A stretch of DNA of 64,000 nucleotides from Fidelibacterota bacterium (GCA_022571215.1 JACZYG010000014.1:1-64000), one strand, 5' to 3'. Positions 25,684 to 35,175 are shown, counted from the stretch's first letter. Numbers and translations: made by a program. The notes: generated by a model from the letters alone, not told the origin.

Positions 25684-28563
25684 TCATTTTTCGAGTACTT
25701 CCCGTATCTTCATTCCGAGCGACGATGCCGTGAATGGTTTTTGCAGGAAGGAGAGACCTTCGTCTATCATTCCGTGTTTGGCGATCACATCGTCCGAATA
25801 ACCCGATATGAAAAGCACTTTCATATCCTTCCGCTTCTTCGCAAGTTGTTCGGAGAGTTCCCGCCCGTTCAGTCCGGGCAGTATAAGGTCGGTTAGGAGA
25901 AGATGAATTTTATTATTGAATTTCTTGGAGATTTTCATCGCTTCCTCAGAATCTGCGGCATGTATTACCAAATATCCGAGGTCTTTGAGTATTTCAGTCA
26001 GCACCTCTCTGACCTCCGCATCGTCCTCTACGAGTAAAATGACCTCGTCTCCGCGATAATCTTTTTCAATAATACTCTCTTGTTTTATCTCTTCTACCAG
26101 CTTGTCGATTCTCGGCAGGTATATCCTGAAAGTAGTGCCTTTCCCGGGTTTGGTATGACAGGTGATCTCACCGGAGTGTTGTTTCACGATGCCGTAGACT
26201 ACGGAAAGACCGAGTCCGGTTCCTACTCCTTTATCCTTCGTAGTGAAAAACGGTTCAAATATATGGTCTTTTATTTCGTTGGTCATGCCCAGACCGTTAT
26301 CAATGACGGAAATAAGCACGTAATCACCTTCGGAAAGATCAAGTCCGGCATTAATATGGTCAGCGTTCACTGATACGTTTTCGGTCAATATGGTAACAGT
26401 CCCCTTACCGCCGAGCGCGTCCTTGGCGTTTATGACGAGATTCAAAAGTACCTGCTCAATCTGAATAGGATCCGCCTTAATGTTCCAAAGCTCCGTCGCC
26501 GGTTTTATCTTAACGGAAACATCTTCTCCTATGGAGCGTTGTAAGAGTTCACCTACTGAGAGGAGGGTTGTATTAATATTGATGACATGAGGCTCAAGAA
26601 CCTGTTTTCTTCCGAACGCCATCAGCCTTGACGTAAGTTGCGTGGCGCGCGTAGCGCTTTTGTTTATCGTGGTTAGCGCTCGTTTTACCGGGTCACCATC
26701 TTCGAGGCGCGAAAGGTGCATCTGAGAGAGCGCAAGGATTGGAGTCAGCGCATTGTTAAAATCGTGCGCTATCCCGCCGGCAAGGTTTCCTATAACCTCC
26801 ATACGCTGAGCGTGACGGAGCTGCTCTTCGGCGTTCATCCGATCCGTCATATCCGAGCCGATGCTTGCCGCGCCGAATATTTTACCGGACGAATCTCTAA
26901 GAGGAGTATTATTCCAGAAGAAAAGTAATCTGCCTCCGTTGCTGGTTATTATTTCGTGCTCATGGTGAGAAGAAATTGAACCGGTGGAAACATTATCCAA
27001 ATACGTTTTTTTAATCTCATCTTTTATCTCTTCGGGAAGGAAGATGTCGAACCAGTTTTTGCCTAAAATGTCTTTCTTCTCATGACCGGTTTTTTCGGAC
27101 AGGTAATCGTTGCAAAAGAGAATATTACCTTCAAGATCAAGTAGAATGGCTATCATCCTCAGGTTTTCAAGCAGTTCACGGAATCTCCGTTCGGTTTGGA
27201 GCAAGGCTTCCTCGGATTGCTTATGTTGAGTTATATCTCTGATAATTCCCTGATACCGCGAAACTTTTCCGTCTGCAGAAAGTCTTATAGTCGCAGAGAG
27301 CAGACAATCTATAGGTGTGCCGTCCTTCATTTTGAGTTTTAGTTCATAATCTCTGACATACCCGTGGGATTCTAATTCTTGTATAAATGTAAGTCGGTGA
27401 TCAGGATTGACGTAGGTGTCACTCGCGGTAATCTCCTTGATTTCTTCACGGGTGTAACCGAAGAGCTCAAGACCCGATTGGTTTATCTCTAAGAAGTGTC
27501 CATCGGCATCGGTAACATAGATAGTGTCCCGTGATTCTTCAAATATTGACCTGTATTTACGTTCGCTTTCAGCCAACTCGAATTCAGCTTTCTTTCGCTG
27601 TGTTATATCCCTTGCGACAGCCTGAAAACCTTTTACAACGCCTTTATCAATAATAGGTTGAACGTTTTGACCAAGCCATATTTCCGTGCCGTCGCCTTTA
27701 ATGGCGGGGAATTCGAAGTAGGTATTCGGAACTTTATCCCGAAACTGTTTTGTATAGAATTTTTCGGCGATTTTGCGATAATCCTTCCTGATGAGACTAA
27801 GATAATTTTTTCCTAACAGCTCCTCTTTGGAAAACTTCATGAGGACACAGGCATTGGGATTGAAGTAAGTCGAATTGCCCTTCCTATCGGTTTCGTATAT
27901 CATATCGCTCGCGTTATCAATAATATGCCTGAATCGGGCTTCGCTCTCCTGAAGAGCCTTTTCCATTTTTTTTCTTTCTTTAATATCTTTCCGAAGTTTA
28001 TCCAGCGCCTGGTTCAGCTCTTCTGTGCGTTGTTTGACTTTTTCTTCAAGCGTCTTGTTGAGACTGATTATTTCCTGCTCTATCTTTTTGCGTGAAGAAA
28101 TATCCCTTGCGATACCGAGAACGAGTTTACGTCCACCGATCTTAACCGGGTGAGTACGCACCTCCAGATCGACCTTTGAGCCGTCTTTTCTCTTGAAAAC
28201 AAAAACTGTAGGACCCGTAGATTTTCCCCGGGCATTATTGTATAAATGTTTTGCCGCAGTGATGATTCCACCCGGTGAGAGCAGCGTAAGCTTTAGGAAG
28301 CTCTTTCCGATGAGCTCTTCCCGTTTATAACCGGAAATTTTTTCAGCCATCAAATTCCCGTCGACAAAGAATCCCATGAGATCGAAAAGATAATATGCAT
28401 CGGGAGCGTATTCAAAAATTACGTTGAGATCTTCAGCGCTTAAACCGTTTTTAAAATAGCTTGAATATAGGGAGTCCGGAGCTTCTGCGTCGGTTGCCGA
28501 ATCCTTTGCTGACAGCTTTAATTCTTTTTCTGATGTTCCTTTTCTTTTTTTAGATTTTTTCAA
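25684..28563 (-). CDS. Multi-PAS hybrid sensor histidine kinase with C-terminal receiver
   Basis: 959 residues without membrane segments, so a cytosolic sensor. Four PAS domains follow one another (about 45-155, 208-325, 335-448, 458-575), with a coiled coil between the first two. The kinase core has the phospho-acceptor His600 in GGIAHDFNN, an N box around Asn712, DNGLGM and GTGLGLS. A receiver domain occupies about 840-957, with acidic residues Asp847/Asp848, phospho-site Asp892 in LTDLILPG and Lys942. A TTG start is used and no strong Shine-Dalgarno is visible. No separate response regulator is adjacent, so the output partner is unknown. The PAS ligand cannot be told from sequence. Confidence 0.92.
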   Translation of the reverse strand: MKKSKKRKGTSEKELKLSAKDSATDAEAPDSLYSSYFKNGLSAEDLNVIFEYAPDAYYLFDLMGFFVDGNLMAEKISGYKREELIGKSFLKLTLLSPGGIITAAKHLYNNARGKSTGPTVFVFKRKDGSKVDLEVRTHPVKIGGRKLVLGIARDISSRKKIEQEIISLNKTLEEKVKQRTEELNQALDKLRKDIKERKKMEKALQESEARFRHIIDNASDMIYETDRKGNSTYFNPNACVLMKFSKEELLGKNYLSLIRKDYRKIAEKFYTKQFRDKVPNTYFEFPAIKGDGTEIWLGQNVQPIIDKGVVKGFQAVARDITQRKKAEFELAESERKYRSIFEESRDTIYVTDADGHFLEINQSGLELFGYTREEIKEITASDTYVNPDHRLTFIQELESHGYVRDYELKLKMKDGTPIDCLLSATIRLSADGKVSRYQGIIRDITQHKQSEEALLQTERRFRELLENLRMIAILLDLEGNILFCNDYLSEKTGHEKKDILGKNWFDIFLPEEIKDEIKKTYLDNVSTGSISSHHEHEIITSNGGRLLFFWNNTPLRDSSGKIFGAASIGSDMTDRMNAEEQLRHAQRMEVIGNLAGGIAHDFNNALTPILALSQMHLSRLEDGDPVKRALTTINKSATRATQLTSRLMAFGRKQVLEPHVININTTLLSVGELLQRSIGEDVSVKIKPATELWNIKADPIQIEQVLLNLVINAKDALGGKGTVTILTENVSVNADHINAGLDLSEGDYVLISVIDNGLGMTNEIKDHIFEPFFTTKDKGVGTGLGLSVVYGIVKQHSGEITCHTKPGKGTTFRIYLPRIDKLVEEIKQESIIEKDYRGDEVILLVEDDAEVREVLTEILKDLGYLVIHAADSEEAMKISKKFNNKIHLLLTDLILPGLNGRELSEQLAKKRKDMKVLFISGYSDDVIAKHGMIDEGLSFLQKPFTASSLGMKIREVLEK

Positions 28564-28947
28564 TAAAGTTCTTTAATATCTGATTTTGCGCCGCTCCTGT
28601 AATAAACTGAAATAAAAATTAATTATCAGATAATTTCGTCTAATAAATAATAAAAAATATATCGGTAAATATAAAGCTTTTCATTCATTTTTGAAAGAGG
28701 AAATACGCTGATTTTACCCTCATCCGCTCAAATTTTTATATATAACAGCTATCATGTTGTTATTTATAACTATAGCATAGTCAATCTGACCCCACACTCA
28801 TCTCAATAAGAAGCAAAAAACGTCACTGAGTCAGCATCCTTAAGATATTGTAAATGTGAGATATATCAACAATAAATTGTTTGTTGATGGAGAACACACA
28901 ACGTTCTTCTCGTTTGGTTAACTTGGTTGTGAGTGGAGAGAGATAGA
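28564..28947. other. A+T-rich intergenic region between divergent genes
   Basis: This 384-base gap lies between the minus-strand kinase and the plus-strand TerB-like gene. It is strikingly A+T-rich and contains a perfect ATTATCaGATAAT palindrome (28622-28634) and a GTTATTTATAAC palindrome (near 28758-28770). It presumably carries both promoters, but no convincing -35/-10 pair could be fixed. Confidence 0.5.
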
Positions 28948-29331
28948 ATGAGCGGTAAAAATAAAGCGGATATTAAGAAAGAAGCAGCTTCGAGGAAAGC
29001 TTTTATCGGACTTTGTATAGCAATGGCGGGATGCGATTCAAAGATGGATATTAAAGAAATCTCGAAGCTCAGAAAAGTCATGGACAGGTACGGATTTTCC
29101 GAAGAAGAGGTTGTGAGCGAACTCAAGGATTTTTCCAAAATGAACATCGAAGAGGCGTTAATATACGGAAGACGATGTATGGCCGCGCTTCCAAGCCTTG
29201 ACAAAGACCTAAGGAAGAGATTGATAATATCGCTGTCTGAAATAGCGTTGGCAGAGGACGATTTTCAGGATACCGAAATGAAAGTGATGAACACCGTTAT
29301 GAACTGGATAGATTTTGGTGAGACCCGGTAG
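28948..29331 (+). CDS. TerB-like domain protein of unknown role
   Basis: 127 residues, all-helical in appearance. The pattern FIGLCIAMAGCDSKMDIKEI near residues 19-38 and SEIALAEDDFQDTEMKVM near 97-114 resembles the paired acidic helix-loop motifs of the TerB/DjlA-N fold. The ATG at 28948 has GGAGAG 7 bases upstream, which is better than the in-frame GTG at 28933. No tellurite-resistance genes are nearby, so the name refers to the fold only. It stands alone between the kinase and the HU-like gene. Confidence 0.6.
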   Translation: MSGKNKADIKKEAASRKAFIGLCIAMAGCDSKMDIKEISKLRKVMDRYGFSEEEVVSELKDFSKMNIEEALIYGRRCMAALPSLDKDLRKRLIISLSEIALAEDDFQDTEMKVMNTVMNWIDFGETR

Positions 29332-29888
29332 AGGAAATCTCAGCGGCTTAGCCTCAACGCAAGCTCAACTCTTTTGATACGTTTTATTTAGTCGGGATTT
29401 TGCTCATCGCCCGTTCTGTGAGCGCTGTTATTGTAAGAGCGTTTCTGCCATGAGCGATGGGGAACATAAGCAATCGCAGAAACCCGAACCTGCTCCGTAG
29501 CGGACGATCTCGGAATAGTTTCTTCAGCGTGAGATTGCCACGTCATCCGTCAGCCCGACGAACTCCCCGCCAGCACCGCGACATCGGTCAGGCAGGCAAA
29601 GACGTAGCCTCTCCCTTTTAGGGGGTATCCTCCATCTGGCGACGGGAGTTGATTGATTTTGAATTAGACCGTTAAAACTGTTTCTCGTAAGGCTATTAAT
29701 AGAGAAGTATCATATTTGGACCATTTTAATGGTTTTTATATAGAATGTGGTCAGGACTAAGAAAGTCATGAAGGAGTCCATGAAGAATGCCCACGACGCA
29801 TGACTGACCCGCAATTCAATAATTGAATATTCAGATAAGGCGAAATGAAGTCAGCATAAAATTTTTGGGGAGAGGGGGGAAGGTTTTT
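29332..29888. other. Intergenic region with degenerate repeat remnants
   Basis: No gene is supported. Around 29535-29600 there are decayed pieces of the GAGATTGCCACGTCATCCGTCAGC and CCGACATCGGTCAGGCAGGC repeat types (each cited in part), less palindromic than the copies elsewhere. The rest, down to the HU-like gene stop, shows nothing recognisable. Confidence 0.5.
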
Positions 29889-30179
29889 TCAAACAAGACT
29901 CAAACTCTTCACATCCTGTTTTACCAATTCCTTTGCCGGTTTGAACTCAGGGACATGAGCGATGGAGTTTTGAATAATCTCCCCGATAATAGGATTGATT
30001 TCCGCGTATTCCGGGATGATGGAGTTTTTAAAAGTCTCAAGCCCGTTAAGGGTGACACTTCCTTGGTCATTTAAGGCAATTTTTATGTTGGTTGCCAAGG
30101 ACCTGAGTACTTTCGCCGTCTCTTCAACGGTAACACCGCAATTCCGGGCTATTGCCCTTATGAAGTTGGTTCCGTTCAT
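29889..30179 (-). CDS. Divergent HU/IHF-like nucleoid protein
   Basis: 96 residues. The N-terminal helices NFIRAIARNCGVTVEETAKVL (shortened here) and the C-terminal VPEFKPAKELVKQDV match the HU fold, whose usual ending is PAFKPGKALKDAV. The DNA-binding arm differs: the family RNPxTG tip is replaced by INPIIGE. The start is set at 30179, where AAGG precedes ATG in AAGGTTTATATG; an upstream in-frame ATG would add 14 residues without homology. It is expected to bend DNA as a dimer; specificity is unknown. Confidence 0.72.
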   Translation of the reverse strand: MNGTNFIRAIARNCGVTVEETAKVLRSLATNIKIALNDQGSVTLNGLETFKNSIIPEYAEINPIIGEIIQNSIAHVPEFKPAKELVKQDVKSLSLV

Positions 30180-30230
30180 ATAAACCTTCCCTTTTCCCCA
30201 AAAAAACGTAAACTGATTCATATCCGGATA

Positions 30231-30336
30231 TAGGGCAATTGTTGTGCCAATTTAATCGGTTGGCAGTTTTTGGCGTAAACGCTACACTATTTATTTGTTA
30301 AACAGCAAAACCGGAAATTATCGGCAATATATTGCC
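30231..30336. promoter_or_regulatory. Cluster of palindromes upstream of the HU-like gene
   Basis: Three inverted repeats lie just upstream of the gene: TATCCGGATA (30231-30240), TGCCAA-N9-TTGGCA (30245-30265) and the 14-bp perfect palindrome GGCAATATATTGCC (30323-30336), the last two sharing a GCCAA/TTGGC half-site. They could be operators for autoregulation. No consensus promoter was found among them, so the role is inferred. Confidence 0.4.
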
Positions 30337-30400
30337 AATTTTAACCAATAAACGGTAATATACTGCACATATTACATTTTAGGTTTTACAAGGTTAGAAA

Positions 30401-30458
30401 GAATATGCTCCGCATATTCGGTTGCGCCATGAATCTATAACCTCAGTATGCGGAGCAT
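30401..30458. other. Mutually exclusive hairpins around GCTCCGC
   Basis: GAATATGC/GCATATTC forms an 8-bp hairpin with a 3-base loop (30401-30419). ATGCTCCGCATA within it (30405-30416) is also the exact reverse complement of TATGCGGAGCAT at 30447-30458, so a longer hairpin with a 30-base loop is possible instead. The site lies beyond the 3' end of the minus-strand gene at 30497. Confidence 0.5.
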
Positions 30459-30496
30459 TGTGGTTGTTGGAAGTCTAATAAATCAAACAGGGTGGA

Positions 30497-30991
30497 TCAT
30501 TTTACTGGCCTATCAAGTGAGGGCATCATTACCGGCTGCCAGGAGACGATGCCGTCTTTATTGATTATCGCTGAAAATTCTAACCCTGTATAATTGCCTC
30601 TTGCTATAAGCGTGAAATGATCTTCTGAAATATCCGTTACTTCAAAGGTGCCCCATTCATAAGTTGAATCAACAGCGAAATTCTTAAGATCAGACATGGT
30701 AATAATTTTTGGAGCATTCATGCCCCTTGATACCGGTGTACTCCAGTATAATTTTGCCGTTTCCGATATTTGCTGTACCCCCTGCATAAGTTGATTAAAT
30801 TCCATCAAAAGGACTTTCCGCTCAATGTTAAAATCCGCGAGCAGATATTCATATTGAGCGAAAACTTTATTCTGAAATATTTCGTTCTCCACTTTTACTT
30901 CATGAATAACATACCAGCCGATGCTCGAAGTAATTAATATCCCGAAAATCGAAATTACCAATACTATTAAAGCCGATTTATTTTGATTCAT
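30497..30991 (-). CDS. Membrane-anchored hypothetical protein
   Basis: 164 residues, not recognised. A single N-terminal hydrophobic segment (about 8-28) is followed by an extracytoplasmic domain with a helical stretch (about 30-80) and a probable beta-rich C-terminal part (about 105-155). The overall plan resembles pilin-like or minor-pseudopilin anchors, but no prepilin peptidase site (G before the hydrophobic stretch) is present. A good GGAGG lies 10 bases before the ATG, which supports translation. No operon partner. Confidence 0.6.
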   Translation of the reverse strand: MNQNKSALIVLVISIFGILITSSIGWYVIHEVKVENEIFQNKVFAQYEYLLADFNIERKVLLMEFNQLMQGVQQISETAKLYWSTPVSRGMNAPKIITMSDLKNFAVDSTYEWGTFEVTDISEDHFTLIARGNYTGLEFSAIINKDGIVSWQPVMMPSLDRPVK

Positions 30992-31307
30992 TGTAAGGAA
31001 TCCTCCAGGTTTGAGTCGTTGGCGGCAGAGGGAGCTGCCGCCGTTAAATCTGACTCGTTAACTTCAGTCATTTATTTGCTTCCGCGCGCTGTAAATGAAT
31101 CATTTTTCCTGCTGTTATTATTCATGTCCCTTCCCAAAGGAGCCATCAGTATTACAATCCGTACCCGAGTTTAACCTTTTTTATAATGTTATAGTTCCCG
31201 CTTGTCTTATTTCTCAAAAATCTCATGCCCCAAAGATATGCATTAGGAAATTCTACGATATGACTTAGAGCACGTTATACACTATATAGGCGTTATACAC
31301 GGTGTTT

Positions 31308-31357
31308 TTGTGACCTGCATCATAAAAACAGGATTATTTATGTTATCCAGGTCACAA
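31308..31357. other. 50-bp nested hairpin in a gene-free gap, next to tandem CGTTATACAC repeats
   Basis: TTGTGACCTG (31308-31317) pairs perfectly with CAGGTCACAA (31348-31357). Inside, CATAAA and TTTATG form a second 6-bp stem. Just upstream CGTTATACAC occurs twice, 18 bp apart (31273-31282 and 31291-31300). No ORF of interest covers this 536-base gap (30992-31527). Confidence 0.5.
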
Positions 31358-31483
31358 TAGGTTTAATTCTATGATTCTACGCAAAATGTGGAAGCAAAAA
31401 TCCGCTCCTGATTTATTGTTTATTTTCTATTTAGAATTTGGTAAAAAATTATGACGATAAGTTTACAAACTCTAAATTATTTC

Positions 31484-31511
31484 TTGACTATTTATGGAGG
31501 CATGGTAAATT
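31484..31511 (+). promoter_or_regulatory. Promoter of the tRNA-Thr/Tyr/Gly cluster
   Basis: TTGACT (31484-31489), a 16-bp spacer and TAAATT (31506-31511) lie 17 bases before the first tRNA. The surrounding DNA is A+T-rich. Placement fits a stable-RNA promoter, although the -10 matches consensus at only four positions. Confidence 0.5.
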
Positions 31512-31527
31512 TACGCTGCCGTAAAAC

Positions 31528-31600
31528 GCCACCATAGCTCAGTTGGAAGAGCAGGGGTTTTGTAAACCTCAGGTCGCGGGTTCGATTCCTGCTGGTGGCT
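31528..31600 (+). tRNA. tRNA-Thr(TGT)
   Basis: A complete cloverleaf: acceptor GCCACCA/TGGTGGC, D stem GCTC/GAGC, anticodon stem GGGGT/ACCTC with one wobble or mismatch, anticodon TGT at 31561-31563, T arm GCGGG-TTCGATT-CCTGC, discriminator T. CCA is not encoded. First gene of the tRNA cluster preceding tuf. Confidence 0.95.
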
Positions 31601-31611
31601 CACGCTTAAAA

Positions 31612-31694
<83 letters not shown>

Positions 31695-31699
31695 CTTTA

Positions 31700-31803
31700 C
31701 TTAGTTATGGTGCGGGTTAGGGCTTTTTTTGAAAGCCCCTCGAAACCCTGACGAAGAGAGGAAGATGTTTTACGGTCAGGATAAATCCTGACTCGCACAT
31801 TAA
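31700..31803. repeat. Repeat modules between tRNA-Tyr and tRNA-Gly
   Basis: GTGCGGGTTAGGGC and GCCCCTCGAAACCCTGACG (about 31710-31753) and GTCAGGATAAATCCTGAC (about 31772-31789) with the GCAC edge, members of the TCAGG hairpin family. They sit inside the tRNA transcription unit, so they would be part of the precursor RNA. Confidence 0.75.
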
Positions 31804-31874
31804 GCGAGAGTAGCTCAATGGTAGAGCCCCGGCCTTCCAAGCCGGATATGCGGGTTCGATTCCCGTCTCTCGCT
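31804..31874 (+). tRNA. tRNA-Gly(TCC)
   Basis: A 71-base cloverleaf: acceptor GCGAGAG/CTCTCGC, D stem GCTC/GAGC, anticodon stem CCGGC/GCCGG, anticodon TCC at 31836-31838, T arm GCGGG-TTCGATT-CCCGT, discriminator T. Confidence 0.95.
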
Positions 31875-32009
31875 CATAGTAGCTTAAATGACGATAGACG
31901 AAGATGATTCTTCCTACCCTACGAATAAGGATTATGGGGGACCGGCATGAGAAGTATTTTCATTGGAGTAATTATAAGTTTGCTCACCGGATATTACTCC
32001 AAGATTTAA

Positions 32010-32231
32010 TTAAGGAGTGAATTTAAAAATAAAAAACTTATCGGAAATTACATAGTTGATTTCTTTGCCCCTAAATTAAATTTGATTATCGAAATTGATT
32101 GTATTACGCATGGTTTTAAGATTGAAGAAGATAAAGTTATACAAGAATTTCTTGAATCATTATCATTGACTGTGTTAAGATTCAGCGATTCAGATGTGAG
32201 GAAAAATTTGAACGGTGTGATTCATCCTTAG
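32010..32231 (+). pseudogene. Truncated DUF559 (Vsr-like) endonuclease remnant
   Basis: A 73-codon open stretch with no start codon. It encodes the C-terminal half of a DUF559 nuclease: LIGNYIVDFFAPKLNLIIEID, then ITHG, then SLTVLRFSDSDVRKNLNGV (quoted in parts). This matches the family's IG-x-YIVDF, IE-x-D, H and VLRF-x-x-x-EV pattern. The N-terminal helices and the usual RRQ motif are missing, and the family's DGGQH reads DCITH here. A stop lies immediately upstream in frame. Base composition is more A+T-rich than neighbouring genes. Likely a decayed accessory gene. Confidence 0.7.
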
Positions 32232-32257
32232 GGATAAGATTTGTGTAAATCGAACAA

Positions 32258-32303
32258 TTACACCCTCCGTCACTTCGTGACACCTCCCTTCAGGGAGGAG
32301 GTG
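32258..32303. repeat. GTCAC/CTCCC double-hairpin repeat
   Basis: ACACCCTCC, GTCACTTCGTGAC and CTCCCTTCAGGGAG in series. This is the same module as 213-247 (inverted), 3507-3550 and 25041-25083, with changes in the hairpin tips. Confidence 0.8.
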
Positions 32304-32399
32304 CGGGATCTTATCAATTTCTGTTTTAATCAATTTATACTCGTAATCCGGAAAGCAGATAAAAAAGACAAATTTATTTTTAAATAGGTACTTTTTTTC

Positions 32400-32460
32400 T
32401 TGACAGATATATCTTTCTTTCATAACTTTTAAAGCTGTCTTGCTTGCGTAAATTTTACGC
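32400..32460 (+). promoter_or_regulatory. Candidate promoter and palindrome upstream of tRNA-Thr(GGT)-tuf
   Basis: A perfect -35 TTGACA (32400-32405) has only a weak -10 (TAACTT, 32423-32428) at 17 bp. Downstream, GCGTAAATTTTACGC (32446-32460) is a near-perfect palindrome in the expected leader. The position suits transcription of tRNA-Thr and tuf, but the -10 is poor. Confidence 0.4.
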
Positions 32461-32502
32461 TTGAATTGAGGCGGCTGAGGATCGATTTTACGGGTATTTT
32501 AC

Positions 32503-32575
<73 letters not shown>

Positions 32576-32639
32576 CTGAGATAGAGCGTCCTTTTTTATA
32601 GTAGGACGGAAAAATTGAAAATGATTTAGGAGGAGATTG

Positions 32640-33830
<1,191 letters not shown>

Positions 33831-33833
33831 AGG

Positions 33834-33983
33834 ATGAGAGATAAGATTACTCTTGAATGCGTAGATTGCCACCAGAGGAATTACGACACGACTAAAAATA
33901 AACGGCTGCATCCGGACAGGGTTGAACACAAAAAGTATTGCCGGTTTTGTCAGAAGCACACAACCCATAAAGAGACTAAATAA
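33834..33983 (+). CDS. rpmG: 50S ribosomal protein L33
   Basis: A 49-residue protein beginning [12 protein letters not shown]. It has two CxxC pairs (CVDC and CRFC), so it is the zinc-binding form of L33, with the TTKNKR and HTTHKETK regions typical of the family. It lies 3 bases after the tuf stop, with AAAGG overlapping that stop, and before tRNA-Trp and secE, where L33 is found in many bacteria. Confidence 0.94.
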   Translation: MRDKITLECVDCHQRNYDTTKNKRLHPDRVEHKKYCRFCQKHTTHKETK

Positions 33984-33998
33984 TTATTTTTAACATAA

Positions 33999-34072
33999 AG
34001 GCCTGTAGCTCCAATTGGTAGAGCGCCGGTCTCCAAAACCGGATGTTGGGGGTTCGAATCCCTCCAGGCCTG
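33999..34072 (+). tRNA. tRNA-Trp(CCA)
   Basis: A cloverleaf with acceptor AGGCCTG/CAGGCCT, D stem GCTC/GAGC, anticodon stem CCGGT/ACCGG, anticodon CCA at 34033-34035, T arm GGGGG-TTCGAAT-CCCTC, discriminator G. It lies between rpmG and secE as in many bacteria. Confidence 0.96.
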
Positions 34073-34099
34073 CATAGCGGGCACGGGTATAGAAGGAAT

Positions 34100-34285
34100 A
34101 TGATAACAAAAATAAGATTGTTTTTCGAAAGCGTCGTCTTTGAATTAAAGAAGGTCTCATGGCCCAGTTGGGCGGAACTCAAAGGATCAACCATTGTTGT
34201 AATCGTGTTTTCTTTGATATTGGCTGTGTTTCTTTTCGGGATCGACCGCACACTCGGCGGCGTTGTAGGATTTTTACTTCAGTAA
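34100..34285 (+). CDS. secE: Protein translocase subunit SecE
   Basis: A 61-residue single-spanning subunit of the SecYEG channel. It has the amphipathic helix FFESVVFELKKVSWPSW (about 7-23), with the conserved VxWPSW segment, followed by one membrane helix (about 30-55). The ATG at 34100 follows AGAAGGA; the longer upstream frame runs back into tRNA-Trp and is rejected. Located directly before nusG. Confidence 0.95.
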   Translation: MITKIRLFFESVVFELKKVSWPSWAELKGSTIVVIVFSLILAVFLFGIDRTLGGVVGFLLQ

Positions 34286-34290
34286 AGGTT

Positions 34291-35169
34291 ATGAATAAAT
34301 TAAATAAAAAAGATGATATGCCCGAAAGGGAGGCGATCGAAGAAGCGATAGACGGTTCCACGATGGAAGACGGCACTGAAGCGGTTGACAGCGTTGCTCA
34401 GCCATCAAAAGTCAAGGCTGAAGCGGAGGAAACCGGTGTAGAAACCGAGGGTGATTCTGTTGCGGAAGAGGTGGATGATGAGCTTGATGCCGAACCGGTC
34501 GAGAAATCCGAAACCGCTCCGGAAGAATCTAAGGAAGCGGATGCCTCCCAACAGACCGACCCGGAGGTAGACGCGACATCAGAGGAAGCGTCGGAAGACG
34601 ATGCTGATTCTGACGGAGAGCATAAAATTGACATCAGCCGGGCAAAGTGGTATACCATCAGAACTTTCAGCGGTCAGGAGAAGAAGGTAAGAGACTCTTT
34701 GTTAGCGAACATTCACCGGGAAGGAATGGATGACAGTATCTTCGAGGTGCTGGTTCCTACGGAGAACGTTATCGAGATGCGTGACGGAAAGAAACGTTCG
34801 CGCGTTAAGGTGTTTTTCCCCGGTTATATTCTTGTCCAGATGGATTTGAATATAGAGACACAATTCCTGATAGAGGAAACATACGGCGTGTTGAATTTCA
34901 TCGGACCGGGTAACAGGCCTCAGCAGCTCAAAGAGAAGGAATTGAGGCGGATATTAGGCGATTCGGAAGAGCGTAAGAAGAAGAATATAATGGCTGCTCC
35001 GTACGCTGTCGGTGATTCGATTAAAGTTGTTGACGGTCCCTTCAATGATTTCTCCGGATACGTGCAGGAGATAAACGAAGAGAAACAGAAGGTCAAAGTG
35101 ATGGTGTCCATATTCGGCAGAGCGACACCGGTGGAGCTTGATTTTCTTCAAGTAGCATTAGAGAAGTAG
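34291..35169 (+). CDS. nusG: Transcription elongation/antitermination factor NusG with long acidic N-terminal extension
   Basis: 292 residues; typical NusG has about 180. Residues 1-117 are dominated by Glu, Asp, Ser, Thr and Ala and look disordered. The NGN domain then begins at AKWYTIRTFSGQEKKV (about 118) and includes FFPGYILVQM. The KOW domain covers about 238-290 (GDSIKVVDGPFNDFSGYV). NusG binds the RNA polymerase clamp and couples it to Rho or ribosomal S10. The extension is in frame with no internal start close to the NGN domain. The ATG follows secE by 5 bases, with AAAGG upstream. Confidence 0.95.
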   Translation: MNKLNKKDDMPEREAIEEAIDGSTMEDGTEAVDSVAQPSKVKAEAEETGVETEGDSVAEEVDDELDAEPVEKSETAPEESKEADASQQTDPEVDATSEEASEDDADSDGEHKIDISRAKWYTIRTFSGQEKKVRDSLLANIHREGMDDSIFEVLVPTENVIEMRDGKKRSRVKVFFPGYILVQMDLNIETQFLIEETYGVLNFIGPGNRPQQLKEKELRRILGDSEERKKKNIMAAPYAVGDSIKVVDGPFNDFSGYVQEINEEKQKVKVMVSIFGRATPVELDFLQVALEK

Positions 35170-35175
35170 AGGATT

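Noticed and set aside
31947-32010. Short ORF beginning MRSIFIGV ahead of the DUF559 remnant
   Set aside because: About 20 codons, in a different frame from the remnant and without a Shine-Dalgarno; it cannot be linked to the nuclease.
34159-34290. Upstream extension of nusG to 34159
   Set aside because: It would overlap secE in another frame. ATG 34291 with AAAGG upstream fits the operon spacing, and the acidic extension is already complete from there.
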